DNA of 64,000 nt from Magnimaribacter mokuoloeensis (lineage in GTDB: Bacteria; Pseudomonadota; Gammaproteobacteria; Magnimaribacterales; Magnimaribacteraceae): NCBI GenBank assembly GCA_041860225.1, contig CP151794.1:496001-560000 (forward strand), in the 5' to 3' direction. How positions within the stretch are numbered: position 1 is the stretch's first letter; each line of letters begins with the position of its first letter. The notes below the pieces were generated by a model. The model ran no database searches. It was given only the letters and a program-made list of their open reading frames with translations, and had not been told where the DNA came from. This document shows, piece after piece, positions 1-8,233 of the stretch. The position numbers and the translations under genes were made by a program.

Positions 1-524
1 GTTTTGGTTCCTGATATTACTATCTGATTATTAGAATTCAGATTTGCCATGCTAACTAGATCACCATTCTCTGTTATATTTCTACAGATAGTTTCTAAAT
101 TTTCTGTATCTAATCCTATGATGGCTGCTATGCCTCCTTCACCTCCTTTTACAGCTTCTTGCATGTACTTTGCTCTTAGAGATACAAGTTCTAAAGCATC
201 TTCAAATTTGATTGCTTCCGCAGCCACATAAGCTGAGTATTCTCCTAGTGAATGTCCTGCCATGATATCTACTGACTTTGGATCTATGTTCGCTGCCTTC
301 CACAATGCGTAGTTAGCAGTTAGTAAAAGAGGTTGTGTTACTTGAGTTGCAGCTAGATCTTCTGCAGTTCCCTCTTCTATAAGTTCTTTGAAGTCAGTTC
401 CTAAAACTTCTTTAGAAATATCAAATACATTGCTGAACGCTTTAGATGTAACGAAATGTTCAGCCAACATACCAACAGACTGAGAGCCTTGCCCAGGAAA
501 AGCAAAACCGAGTTTTCTAGTCAA
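1..524 (-). CDS. fabD: Malonyl-CoA:ACP transacylase, C-terminal part cut by window edge
   Basis: Transfers malonyl groups from CoA to acyl carrier protein in the cytoplasm, supplying fatty acid elongation. About 174 N-terminal residues are visible. They carry the GQGSQ motif at residues 10-14 and the nucleophile motif GHSLG with Ser at about residue 92, both diagnostic of FabD. The best start is a TTG at 522-524: it gives an N-terminus beginning (M)TRKLGFAFPGQGSQ, and a GAGG ribosome site sits inside the end of rpmF just upstream. The gene follows rpmF by a few bases in the conserved yceD-rpmF-fab order. The rest lies beyond base 1. Confidence 0.93.
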   Translation of the reverse strand, partial: MTRKLGFAFPGQGSQSVGMLAEHFVTSKAFSNVFDISKEVLGTDFKELIEEGTAEDLAATQVTQPLLLTANYALWKAANIDPKSVDIMAGHSLGEYSAYVAAEAIKFEDALELVSLRAKYMQEAVKGGEGGIAAIIGLDTENLETICRNITENGDLVSMANLNSNNQIVISGTK

Positions 525-528
525 GGTA

Positions 529-726
529 CTATTCCTCTACAATTTCCTCTTTTTGTTTGATTTCTACTATTTTTTTACCTTTGTAGAATCCATCGGCTGT
601 CATTTGATGTCGTAAGTGTCTTTCGCCAGTTACAGGATCATTGGAGAGAGTCGGGTTTGAAAGAGATTGATGTGCTCTTTTTTGTAGCTTTTTTGATTTA
701 GATTTTTTACTTTTTTGTACTGCCAT
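529..726 (-). CDS. rpmF: 50S ribosomal protein L32
   Basis: Small basic large-subunit ribosomal protein of 65 residues. It has the Lys/Ser-rich N-terminus (AVQKSKKSKSKK) and the HLRHQMTADGFYKGKKI segment typical of bacterial L32. The zinc-binding cysteine pairs found in some L32 versions are absent, so this is the cysteine-free form. It lies between yceD (29 bases upstream) and fabD. Its last codons hold the ribosome site of fabD, so translation of the two may be coupled. Confidence 0.95.
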   Translation of the reverse strand: MAVQKSKKSKSKKLQKRAHQSLSNPTLSNDPVTGERHLRHQMTADGFYKGKKIVEIKQKEEIVEE

Positions 727-755
727 AATGCGCTCCGGCGTGAATTTTAAATGAA

Positions 756-1214
756 CTATTCGATCAAGTCTCTAATTTTTTTGAAAGGGAGGTTTTTTTC
801 TTGTTCTTCAGGATGTGATTCTTCTAAACAATCTTTATTACATTTCACTATATCTGGATAGATGATTGCTACTTCTTCTTCAATAAAACGGTATAAATCG
901 AAATATTCAAGTTCTTGATAGTGAGTCTGATCTTGATCAGATGAATCAGTATGAATTTCAGATGAATCTTTAATCGTTACATTAATAATATTAGAAATAT
1001 TGATTTCTGTGTCCTTTAAGCAGTTTTGACAAGTATCTAGGAAATTTCCTTCTATACTGCCATCACACTTATAAAGGTTTTTAGATATTTTAAGTATTTG
1101 AGCTTCAACAGATAAATTATTTGTTAGTTTGCCTATATTAGGAACATTGTGATTTTCCAATTCAAATGAAAGTTTGATAGGAAAAGAGCCTTCATTTAGG
1201 TTTAAGATTTTCAT
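756..1214 (-). CDS. yceD: YceD family (DUF177) 23S rRNA accumulation protein
   Basis: The 152-residue protein matches the YceD/DUF177 family, whose members help accumulate 23S rRNA and are almost always encoded next to rpmF, as here. A CQNC pair near residue 62 and a CNKDC pair near residue 129 may bind metal. The C-terminal part is acidic. The ATG at 1214 overlaps the stop of rluC by four bases (ATGA), which implies translational coupling. The assignment rests on context and family resemblance; the molecular role in ribosome assembly is known only in outline. Confidence 0.85.
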   Translation of the reverse strand: MKILNLNEGSFPIKLSFELENHNVPNIGKLTNNLSVEAQILKISKNLYKCDGSIEGNFLDTCQNCLKDTEINISNIINVTIKDSSEIHTDSSDQDQTHYQELEYFDLYRFIEEEVAIIYPDIVKCNKDCLEESHPEEQEKNLPFKKIRDLIE

Positions 1215-2128
1215 GACATGATTTTGGAAAATAGTTCAGGCAATTTTGCTGAGCATGATATCTCAAGATTCTTAAAGCTTATAGAGGTTGCATGAAGCAA
1301 CATTCTATTGAGACCAATTTCTTTAGCCTGTTTATTTAATAATTCATTTCCATATTTTCTATCCCCCACTATAGGAAAGCCTTTATAGGTGGCATGTGCA
1401 CGTATTTGGTGCATTCTTCCTGTAATTATTTTTGCTTTTAAATGAGAATACTTATTATTAGACTCAATTAAGCTAAACTCAGTTAAAGATTTTTTTCCAT
1501 TATTTTCTACGACTGCTTCTTTTTCACCAGTTTTAGATTTTCTCTTCGACAAAGGAGCATCAATAATTTCTAATTCTTTTGGCCAATTTCCAAAAACAAT
1601 AAGATCATATATTTTATCTACATTTTTGTTTCTTATTTCTTGGTGTAATTTTCTCAAAAAAGATTTTCTTAACGCAATAACTAAACATCCAGATGTATCC
1701 CTATCGATACGATGAGCTAAATGCGCATCTTTGTATTTGGGATCAAGTTGTCGAATAATCTCAATAACTCCAGATGAAATTCCACTTCCACCATGAGAGG
1801 CAATGCCAACTGGCTTGTTTATTACCAAGAAATCTTTTTCTTTAATTATTATAGATTCAAGGATTTTTTCCTTATCTTTAGAAGGTGTAAATATTTCTTC
1901 TTTAGTTGAAGCTTTGTAGGGCGGAATTCTAACAATATCCCCTTCATTTAACTTTAAACTAGGCCTTGATCTAGATTTATTTACTCTAACCTCACCTCTT
2001 CTTATGATGGAATAAATTTTACTTCTCGGTAAGCCTTTCATTATCGAAATAAGGCAATTATCCAACCTCATTCCTGCATAATCAGAGGTTACTTCGAATG
2101 ATGATACTGGGTGATAAATATCGTCCAT
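1211..2128 (-). CDS. rluC: 23S rRNA pseudouridine synthase, RluC type
   Basis: Converts specific uridines in 23S rRNA to pseudouridine. The 305-residue protein has an N-terminal S4 RNA-binding domain (about residues 17-75, with VRVN and the basic stretch after it). A RluA-family catalytic domain follows, with the HRIDRDTSG motif around residue 142 holding the catalytic Asp. RluC and RluD share this layout. The choice of RluC rests on its position divergent from rne and upstream of yceD-rpmF, as in many gammaproteobacteria. A TATATT hexamer about 16 bases before the ATG would give a very short leader, and no Shine-Dalgarno site is visible. Confidence 0.88.
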   Translation of the reverse strand: MDDIYHPVSSFEVTSDYAGMRLDNCLISIMKGLPRSKIYSIIRRGEVRVNKSRSRPSLKLNEGDIVRIPPYKASTKEEIFTPSKDKEKILESIIIKEKDFLVINKPVGIASHGGSGISSGVIEIIRQLDPKYKDAHLAHRIDRDTSGCLVIALRKSFLRKLHQEIRNKNVDKIYDLIVFGNWPKELEIIDAPLSKRKSKTGEKEAVVENNGKKSLTEFSLIESNNKYSHLKAKIITGRMHQIRAHATYKGFPIVGDRKYGNELLNKQAKEIGLNRMLLHATSISFKNLEISCSAKLPELFSKIMS

Positions 2129-2240
2129 TTTAATGAAAGCTTTAATATAGCTTGTTATTAAGCTATTATACGCGCGTGTTTGCGCATATTGATGAGTTAA
2201 TTGTAAGGCGCATAAAGAATTAAATAGAAATTAAGAAGCA

Positions 2241-2358
2241 GAGAGGCTAAAGCTCTCAAGAACAAACGCTACGTAGGTGTGGCATATTAAAGTAATCCGC
2301 CTACAACATATAAACACATTTCCAGCTTTTGCTATCTGCTTCCCTAATGGGAAAAAAC
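2241..2358 (+). promoter_or_regulatory. Structured 5' leader of rne
   Basis: The 230 bases between rluC and rne hold the longest gene-free stretch of the window. Two hairpins can be drawn: GAGAG/CTCTC at 2241-2257, and a seven-pair stem GTAGGTG/CGCCTAC (one G-U pair) closing at 2273-2304. In Escherichia coli the rne leader contains stem-loops through which RNase E cleaves its own mRNA. A similar autoregulatory role is inferred here from position and folding potential only. Confidence 0.45.
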
Positions 2359-4566
2359 ATGAAAAGAATGCTTATAAATGCAACTCAACCTGAAGAGTTG
2401 CGTGTCGCTCTTGTAGATGGTCAGAGTATTTACGATTTTGATATAGAACAGGTTGGTCAAGAAAGAAAGAAATCTAATATCTATAAAGCTAGGGTTTCTA
2501 GAATAGAACAAAGTCTTGGAGCTGCCTTTGTTGATTTTGGCTCTGAAAGACATGGTTTCTTACCTGTCAAAGAATTAAACCCTGGACTTTATCAAGATAA
2601 ACAAGCAAAAACTCCTATAAACGAAATATTGACTCAAGGGCAAGAAATTATTGTCCAAGTTGAAAAAGAAGAAAGAGGAAATAAAGGTGCTGCATTAAGT
2701 ACATTTATTTCACTTCCAGGACATTATCTAGTCTTAATGCCAAACAACCCTGAGGCCGGTGGGATATCAAAAAGCATAGAAGGTAAAGCCAGAGATGAGG
2801 TAAGAGATAAACTCAAGCAATTAGAGATACCTAAAGATATGGGCTTAATTGTAAGAACAGCTGGTGACGGTGTTTCTCTTGAAGAATTAAAATGGGACTT
2901 AGATTATCTACTCAATTTATGGGATGCAATTTTAGAAGCAAACCAACTTAAGAAAGCTCCTTTTTTAATATTTAGAGAGAATGATCTTATCTCTCGCTCG
3001 TTAAGAGACTTTTTAAGGGATGATATAACGGAAGTTTTAGTAGATACCGATGAAGCTTTTGAAAAAGCTTATGATTTTACTTCAAAACTAATGCCTGATT
3101 TTGAAGATAAAATTAAAAAATACGATGAAGCAATCCCTTTGTTTACTCGCTATCAAATAGAGAGCCAAATTGAAACTGCCTATCAAAGAGAGGTTTCACT
3201 GCCTAGCGGCGGATCGATAGTCATAGACCAAACTGAGGCACTTGTTGCAATAGATATAAATTCCGCAAAAGCTACTGGTGGAAGTGATATTGAAGAAACT
3301 GCACTGAATACTAACTTAGAGTCTGCGATAGAAATTGGAAAACAGTTGAGGCTAAGAGATATTGGGGGGTTAGTAGTCATAGATTTCATAGATATGCTGT
3401 CTCTAAAAAATAAAAGGGCTGTAGAAGATAAACTTTGGTCTGCCCTTTCTATTGATAGAGCTAAAGTGCAAGTTGGAAGAATTTCTAGATTTGGTCTAAT
3501 GGAAATGTCCAGACAGAGACTTAGACCGTCTCTTCAAGAGAGGTGGACTCAAGATGTTGCTAGTCTTTCTACTGCTGTTCTTAGACTCATTGAAGAAGAA
3601 GCCAGTAAAAAGAAAAGTGGTGAAGTAAGAGCTGTTGTATCTTCAGATATGTCAACTTTTTTATTAAATGAAAGGAGAGCTAGAGTTAATGAAATTGAAG
3701 AAAGGTCTGGAGTAAGAGTGATTGTGGTTTCAGATCCAACGAGGTCTGATAATAGATTTGAGGTAACAAGATTAAGATCTGACGATAAGAAGAATAAAGA
3801 TCATGCAAGTTACGATATACAAAGCGAAATAGAGTCAAATGGTAATGTAAGTAATGATTACAAAAAACCGAAATTCGAAAAACCTGCTGTTAACTTAACT
3901 CCTCCCAAAAAGCCTAAGAAAAAAGGTGAGAGTATCTTTAAGAAGTTCTTGAAATTATTCGAGGGCTCAGATGAGAGCAAAACAAAACCTAATCAAAGGA
4001 AAAGAAACGCTCGAAATCAAAGACGTCGGGACAATAGGAACAAAAAACCTCAACAAAGAAATAACTCTAAACTAATTAAGGCTAGAGATAATAAAAACTC
4101 TGAAAAGAAAAAACCTGTTAGAAATAAATCTAAAAGTAGTACTGAAGCAAAAGATAAAAATAAAACAGATAAAAAAGACAATAGAAGAAAGCATCAGGGA
4201 AAATCCAAGGATCTTGCAAAAAAAGATTCAGAACAAAATTCTAAACCTCAAGCGAAGCCTCAGACTGAAAAGTCTCCAAATACTGGAAAAAAAGATCAAA
4301 CTTTGAAACCAGAAGCTAACAATAATAATGAAGATAAATCTACAAATCCTTCAGAAAGAAAAGAAACTTCAAAACAAGTTAGTAATAAAAATGTTAAAGA
4401 CCAAGACTCTATTAAAAAAACTGTTGAGAATAAGGCAACTAAAGAAGACGTAAAAGAATCTAGCAAAATTCAATCAAATGAATTACCTAAAGAGGAATCA
4501 AAGCAAGAAACCAAGAAAGCAAGAGATTGGGGAAGAGCTTCGAATGATCCTAGAAATAGAGTCTAA
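2359..4566 (+). CDS. rne: Ribonuclease E, lacking the CPRC zinc link
   Basis: Essential endoribonuclease for mRNA decay and rRNA/tRNA processing. I start it at ATG 2359 because MKRMLINATQPEELRVALVDG matches the conserved RNase E N-terminus; an upstream in-frame ATG adds ten unlike residues. An S1 domain lies near residues 35-125. The DNase I-like catalytic part follows, with AIDINSAKATGG and VVIDFIDM carrying the two metal-binding Asp. The zinc-link segment expected after RQRLRPSL is replaced by a short cysteine-free stretch (about residues 395-405). Residues from about 490 to 735 form a Lys/Asn/Arg/Glu-rich low-complexity tail, probably the scaffold and RNA-binding region. Its stop codon overlaps that of convergent nudC. 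Confidence 0.95.
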   Translation: MKRMLINATQPEELRVALVDGQSIYDFDIEQVGQERKKSNIYKARVSRIEQSLGAAFVDFGSERHGFLPVKELNPGLYQDKQAKTPINEILTQGQEIIVQVEKEERGNKGAALSTFISLPGHYLVLMPNNPEAGGISKSIEGKARDEVRDKLKQLEIPKDMGLIVRTAGDGVSLEELKWDLDYLLNLWDAILEANQLKKAPFLIFRENDLISRSLRDFLRDDITEVLVDTDEAFEKAYDFTSKLMPDFEDKIKKYDEAIPLFTRYQIESQIETAYQREVSLPSGGSIVIDQTEALVAIDINSAKATGGSDIEETALNTNLESAIEIGKQLRLRDIGGLVVIDFIDMLSLKNKRAVEDKLWSALSIDRAKVQVGRISRFGLMEMSRQRLRPSLQERWTQDVASLSTAVLRLIEEEASKKKSGEVRAVVSSDMSTFLLNERRARVNEIEERSGVRVIVVSDPTRSDNRFEVTRLRSDDKKNKDHASYDIQSEIESNGNVSNDYKKPKFEKPAVNLTPPKKPKKKGESIFKKFLKLFEGSDESKTKPNQRKRNARNQRRRDNRNKKPQQRNNSKLIKARDNKNSEKKKPVRNKSKSSTEAKDKNKTDKKDNRRKHQGKSKDLAKKDSEQNSKPQAKPQTEKSPNTGKKDQTLKPEANNNNEDKSTNPSERKETSKQVSNKNVKDQDSIKKTVENKATKEDVKESSKIQSNELPKEESKQETKKARDWGRASNDPRNRV

Positions 4567-5396
4567 GATTTTAGTTTTTCTAAATAGCTTTCTATTAATT
4601 GACCTGAGATAGATATACTGCCAGTTGGTACTTGCGGGAGATTGTCATAATGAAACCAATCTGCTTTATCTATTTCCTCGCCATCGGGCTTAACCTCTCC
4701 GTCTAAATATTCAGCATGATATCCAAGCATTAGCTGACTTGGAAAAGGCCATGATTGACTCCCAAAATATTGAATATTGGTTACATTTACATTTACTTCT
4801 TCGAAAACTTCTCTTTCTATTGCCGATTCAGCTGTTTCACCAGGTTCAATAAATCCAGCTAAAGTGCTATAAAAATCTCCGGGGAAATTTTTATTATGCG
4901 CTAGCAATAATTCCTCGCCTTTAGTCACTAATACAATAATACAAGGTGAAATTCTTGGATAAACCATCACGTTATTGCAACTACAAAGCATAGCCCTTTC
5001 AGTATCATGCATTGATGTTTTTTTACCGCAATAACCACAAAATTGGTTAGCTGCATACCATTCCGAAATTTGTAGAGATCTGGAACAAATAACAAACAAA
5101 CTGTCTGGTATTCTTCCCAATAAATTCCTTAACGGACTCAGCATCATTTCATCGGATGGTCTAGAAGAGTCATCTAATACAGAAACGTAACAAGGTCTTT
5201 GATTGAGATAACCCAAAAAATGTTTATTTGAGAATGACATTTCAGTCCACTTCAAATCATCTTCCTCGAACAATAGGATTTCGGACGTTTTTGATGTTAA
5301 GAATTCTTGATTTCTTAGTATAATGTTAACCGATGACTCAGATGTTGTATCGAAGTTTTCAGGGGTAAAAACTAAATTATCGTAAATAGATATCAT
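4563..5396 (-). CDS. nudC: NADH pyrophosphatase (Nudix), also NAD-cap removing enzyme family
   Basis: Hydrolyses NADH to NMNH and AMP; E. coli NudC also removes NAD caps from RNA. The 277-residue protein has the family order: variable N-terminal domain, zinc ribbon (CGYC at about 153, then C-S-C near 171), and the Nudix box GFIEPGETAESAIEREVFEE. The NudC-specific SQSWPFP motif follows. The second zinc pair reads C-x-C rather than the usual C-x2-C. The stop codon is nested with that of rne (shared CTAA). A TAAACT hexamer ends six bases before the ATG, compatible with a leaderless mRNA. Confidence 0.92.
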   Translation of the reverse strand: MISIYDNLVFTPENFDTTSESSVNIILRNQEFLTSKTSEILLFEEDDLKWTEMSFSNKHFLGYLNQRPCYVSVLDDSSRPSDEMMLSPLRNLLGRIPDSLFVICSRSLQISEWYAANQFCGYCGKKTSMHDTERAMLCSCNNVMVYPRISPCIIVLVTKGEELLLAHNKNFPGDFYSTLAGFIEPGETAESAIEREVFEEVNVNVTNIQYFGSQSWPFPSQLMLGYHAEYLDGEVKPDGEEIDKADWFHYDNLPQVPTGSISISGQLIESYLEKLKS

Positions 5397-5454
5397 TTTT
5401 TAAGTTTAAGCTAATAAATACTAGTTTGAAATAAATTAATAAGAAGAGGTAGGT

Positions 5455-6825
5455 ATGGAAACTATTGTCATGAATCAAGGAATGTTGGTTTCAGGAATAA
5501 TTTTAGCAGCAAGCTTTATTTTAATTTTTACTGAGACACTACATGGATTTCATAGAGTAAAAGTGGCGATGGCTGGTGCTGCTGTGATGTTAGTGGTTGG
5601 ACAATCCTACGGATTCTATTCTCCTGAAGAAGCTTTTGAAGCCGTAGACTGGAATGTAGTCTTTCTGCTTGGCTCTATGATGGCTGTAGTAGCCATCATG
5701 GTAAATACAGGTGGATTTGAGGTACTCGCAGCAAATATTGGAAGGATAGCAAAGGGAAGACAATTTTTGCTTCTTGCATTACTTGGAACAGCTGTAACAG
5801 TTATTTCACTGCTATTAGATAATGTTACGACTGTAGTTATTTTTGGACCTCTTATTGTTTTGATTTGCCAAAAAATGAAGGTAAGTGCTATACCTTATCT
5901 TCTTGCAGCGGCTTTATTGTCTGATACAGGGGGTGTGGCTACTTTAGTTGGTGATCCGCCTAATTTGATGATAGGTTCAGCATTTGATATTGCCTTTATG
6001 CCATTTGCCTACAAGATGTTTCCAATAGTTTTTGTGGCCTGGATAGCCACCCTATTCTTCATGCGTTATTTATTTAAAGAGGAATTAGCAATAGTCCCCG
6101 AAGGTAAGTTTGAAGACAGTATTCCATATAAAGATAAAAGTCTCTGGAATAAATCTCTGTCTATTTTAGGTTTGATGGTCATCCTATTTGTTATTCATAA
6201 CACCATTCATTGGGAACCATGGATGGTCGCTGGTACAGGACTTATTCTTCTCGTAGTTTTAGCTAAAGAAATTGAGTTTGAGGATGTTATGAAGAATATG
6301 ACTCATGAAATTCCTCTCTTAATGTTCTTTGTAGCTTTATTTATGCTTGTTGGAGGAGTAGAGGGAAGTAAGTTCTTAGAATATCTTGGACAATATATTA
6401 TTCCTTTCTTAATTGATCCCGTATCTGGTGAAGTCATACAGGAAAACTTTATGTACACCTGCATAGCATTAATGTGGGTTGCTGCAATAATGTCAGCTGC
6501 TATAGACAACATACCGTTTACCGCAGCTATGATTCCCATCATTGCTTCACTTGAGACTGTAGGTGTAAACATAGCAGCACTATGTTGGTGTTTGGCTATA
6601 GGTGTAGGCATGGGCGGAAATGGTACTCATATTGGTTCCACTGCTAATGTCTATATTGTTACTGTCTCAGAGAAACTTGCTAAGAGTACTGGAAATCCAG
6701 ACCTAGCAATTACCCCATTAAAGTGGGCCAAGAAGGGATTACCTGTTATGGTTCTTACATTGGCGATTTGCACGGTGATAATGTATCTATTTTTTGATTA
6801 CTACTCGCTGCCTTTACACCCTTAA
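5455..6825 (+). CDS. NhaD/ArsB-type ion transporter, probable Na+/H+ antiporter
   Basis: Inner-membrane protein of 456 residues with about eleven to twelve hydrophobic segments, belonging to the ion transporter superfamily (NhaD, ArsB, CitM folds). Family-like signatures are LLDNVTTVVIFGPL near residue 120, the GDPPNLMIGSA loop near 170, and the C-terminal half repeat SAAIDNIPFTAAMIP. This pattern is closest to NhaD sodium/proton antiporters, which fits a marine habitat, but other anion substrates cannot be excluded. A GAGG ribosome site precedes the ATG. The stop TAA shares its last base with the ATG of dusA. Confidence 0.82.
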   Translation: METIVMNQGMLVSGIILAASFILIFTETLHGFHRVKVAMAGAAVMLVVGQSYGFYSPEEAFEAVDWNVVFLLGSMMAVVAIMVNTGGFEVLAANIGRIAKGRQFLLLALLGTAVTVISLLLDNVTTVVIFGPLIVLICQKMKVSAIPYLLAAALLSDTGGVATLVGDPPNLMIGSAFDIAFMPFAYKMFPIVFVAWIATLFFMRYLFKEELAIVPEGKFEDSIPYKDKSLWNKSLSILGLMVILFVIHNTIHWEPWMVAGTGLILLVVLAKEIEFEDVMKNMTHEIPLLMFFVALFMLVGGVEGSKFLEYLGQYIIPFLIDPVSGEVIQENFMYTCIALMWVAAIMSAAIDNIPFTAAMIPIIASLETVGVNIAALCWCLAIGVGMGGNGTHIGSTANVYIVTVSEKLAKSTGNPDLAITPLKWAKKGLPVMVLTLAICTVIMYLFFDYYSLPLHP

Positions 6826-7784
6826 TGAGCCATAAATTTAGCGTTGCTCCTATGATGGATAGGACTGACCGTCATTGTAGGTACTTTCACAGATTATTAA
6901 CCAAAAGGAGTCTTCTTTATACAGAGATGCTACATGCAAATGCGGTATTGAAAGGTGATACAGAAAAACTTCTAAACCATCATAAAGATGAGCATCCTTT
7001 GGTCTTGCAATTAGGTGGGAGTGACCCTTCTGCACTTTCTGAAGCTTCGTCTATCTCTGAGAAATTTGGATATTCAGAAGTCAACTTAAATGTTGGCTGT
7101 CCAAGTAGCAAAGTACAAAAAGGGAGATTTGGTGCTGTTTTAATGAAAGAACCTAAATTAGTTGCTAAGTGCATTAGTCAAATGAAGGAAGCTACTACTC
7201 TTCCTGTAACTGTGAAATGCAGAATCGGTGTTGATGATATGGATCAAAATATTCATCTTGATAACTTCATAAACGAAGTAAGTTCTGCTGGATGTAATAC
7301 TTTCATCATTCACGCAAGAAAAGCTTGGCTAAAAGGATTAAGTCCAAAAGATAACCGAGAAATACCTCCATTAAATTATGAAAGAGTATATAAATTGAAA
7401 AACACATTTCCTGACTTAAAATTTATTATAAATGGGGGTATTAAATCTCTACATGAGTCATCAATACATTTGCAGCATGTAGATGGTGTGATGATCGGTA
7501 GAGAGGCCTATGAGAATCCCCTTCTTCTAGCTGAAGTTGATAGTGTTATATTTTCAGATAAAAAAGTATCTACGAGTAGATCGGATATCCTTAAAAGCCT
7601 TATTCCATATATAGGTGATGAACTAGAGCGCGGTACAAAGATTTCACATATAACTAGACATTTAATGGGTCTATTCAGAGGGTTCGATGGTGCAAAAAAT
7701 ATGAGGAAATATCTCATATCCCTAAATAATGCAATAAACCCAATAGAAAACTTTGAATTTTTACTTAAAGAAGAAACAATATGA
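6825..7784 (+). CDS. dusA: tRNA-dihydrouridine(20/20a) synthase
   Basis: FMN enzyme that reduces uridines 20/20a in the D-loop of tRNA. The 319-residue sequence starts with SVAPMMDRTDRHCRYFHR, typical of DusA. It carries the catalytic Cys in NVGCPSSKVQKGRFGA (about residue 91) and the FMN-phosphate segment INGGI near residue 203 followed by GVMIGREAY. Its length and motifs fit DusA better than DusB or DusC. It is translationally coupled to the antiporter upstream and overlaps the next gene by four bases (ATGA). Confidence 0.94.
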   Translation: MSHKFSVAPMMDRTDRHCRYFHRLLTKRSLLYTEMLHANAVLKGDTEKLLNHHKDEHPLVLQLGGSDPSALSEASSISEKFGYSEVNLNVGCPSSKVQKGRFGAVLMKEPKLVAKCISQMKEATTLPVTVKCRIGVDDMDQNIHLDNFINEVSSAGCNTFIIHARKAWLKGLSPKDNREIPPLNYERVYKLKNTFPDLKFIINGGIKSLHESSIHLQHVDGVMIGREAYENPLLLAEVDSVIFSDKKVSTSRSDILKSLIPYIGDELERGTKISHITRHLMGLFRGFDGAKNMRKYLISLNNAINPIENFEFLLKEETI

Positions 7785-8233
7785 TAAAAAAAATTAAAGA
7801 CTTAATTTCTAATTATTCCAGCGAAGATAAAGTTGAAGAAAGTTCTGCCTTAATAAAACTCAATGAAGCATGCGCTGCATTACTTGTTGAAATAGCCTTT
7901 GCGGATAAGCAATTTGATCTCAATGAAAAAGAGTCTTTAAAAAAATCTCTAATTGAAACCTATAATCTTGAAGCAGATGCTATAGAAGAGATTATAAAAG
8001 ATGCAGAATCTACAGTGGCTGAGAGCACTTCTCTATACGAATATACCAGAACAGTTAATGATGAATTTGAATACAGTGATAAATTAAGCTTACTGGAGAA
8101 TCTTTGGAAAGTGGCTTATGCAGATAATGTTTTAGATAAATATGAAGAACATCTTATTAGAAAAATATCAGATCTAATACATATAAGTCATAGCGACTAT
8201 ATAAATATCAAACTAAAAGTTAGAGATGATTAG
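7781..8233 (+). CDS. TerB-like (tellurite resistance B family) protein
   Basis: A 150-residue, mostly helical, acidic protein. The pattern of two similar halves, each with an A-F/Y-A-D segment followed by an E-x2-L(I/K) helix (IAFADKQFDLNEKES near 40 and VAYADNVLDKYEEHL near 110), is characteristic of the TerB/DjlA-like family. Members bind metal or sense stress, and their biochemical role is poorly known. It forms the end of the nhaD-like/dusA unit, overlapping dusA by four bases. Its TAG stop is nested with the TAA of convergent mlaA. Confidence 0.7.
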   Translation: MIKKIKDLISNYSSEDKVEESSALIKLNEACAALLVEIAFADKQFDLNEKESLKKSLIETYNLEADAIEEIIKDAESTVAESTSLYEYTRTVNDEFEYSDKLSLLENLWKVAYADNVLDKYEEHLIRKISDLIHISHSDYINIKLKVRDD

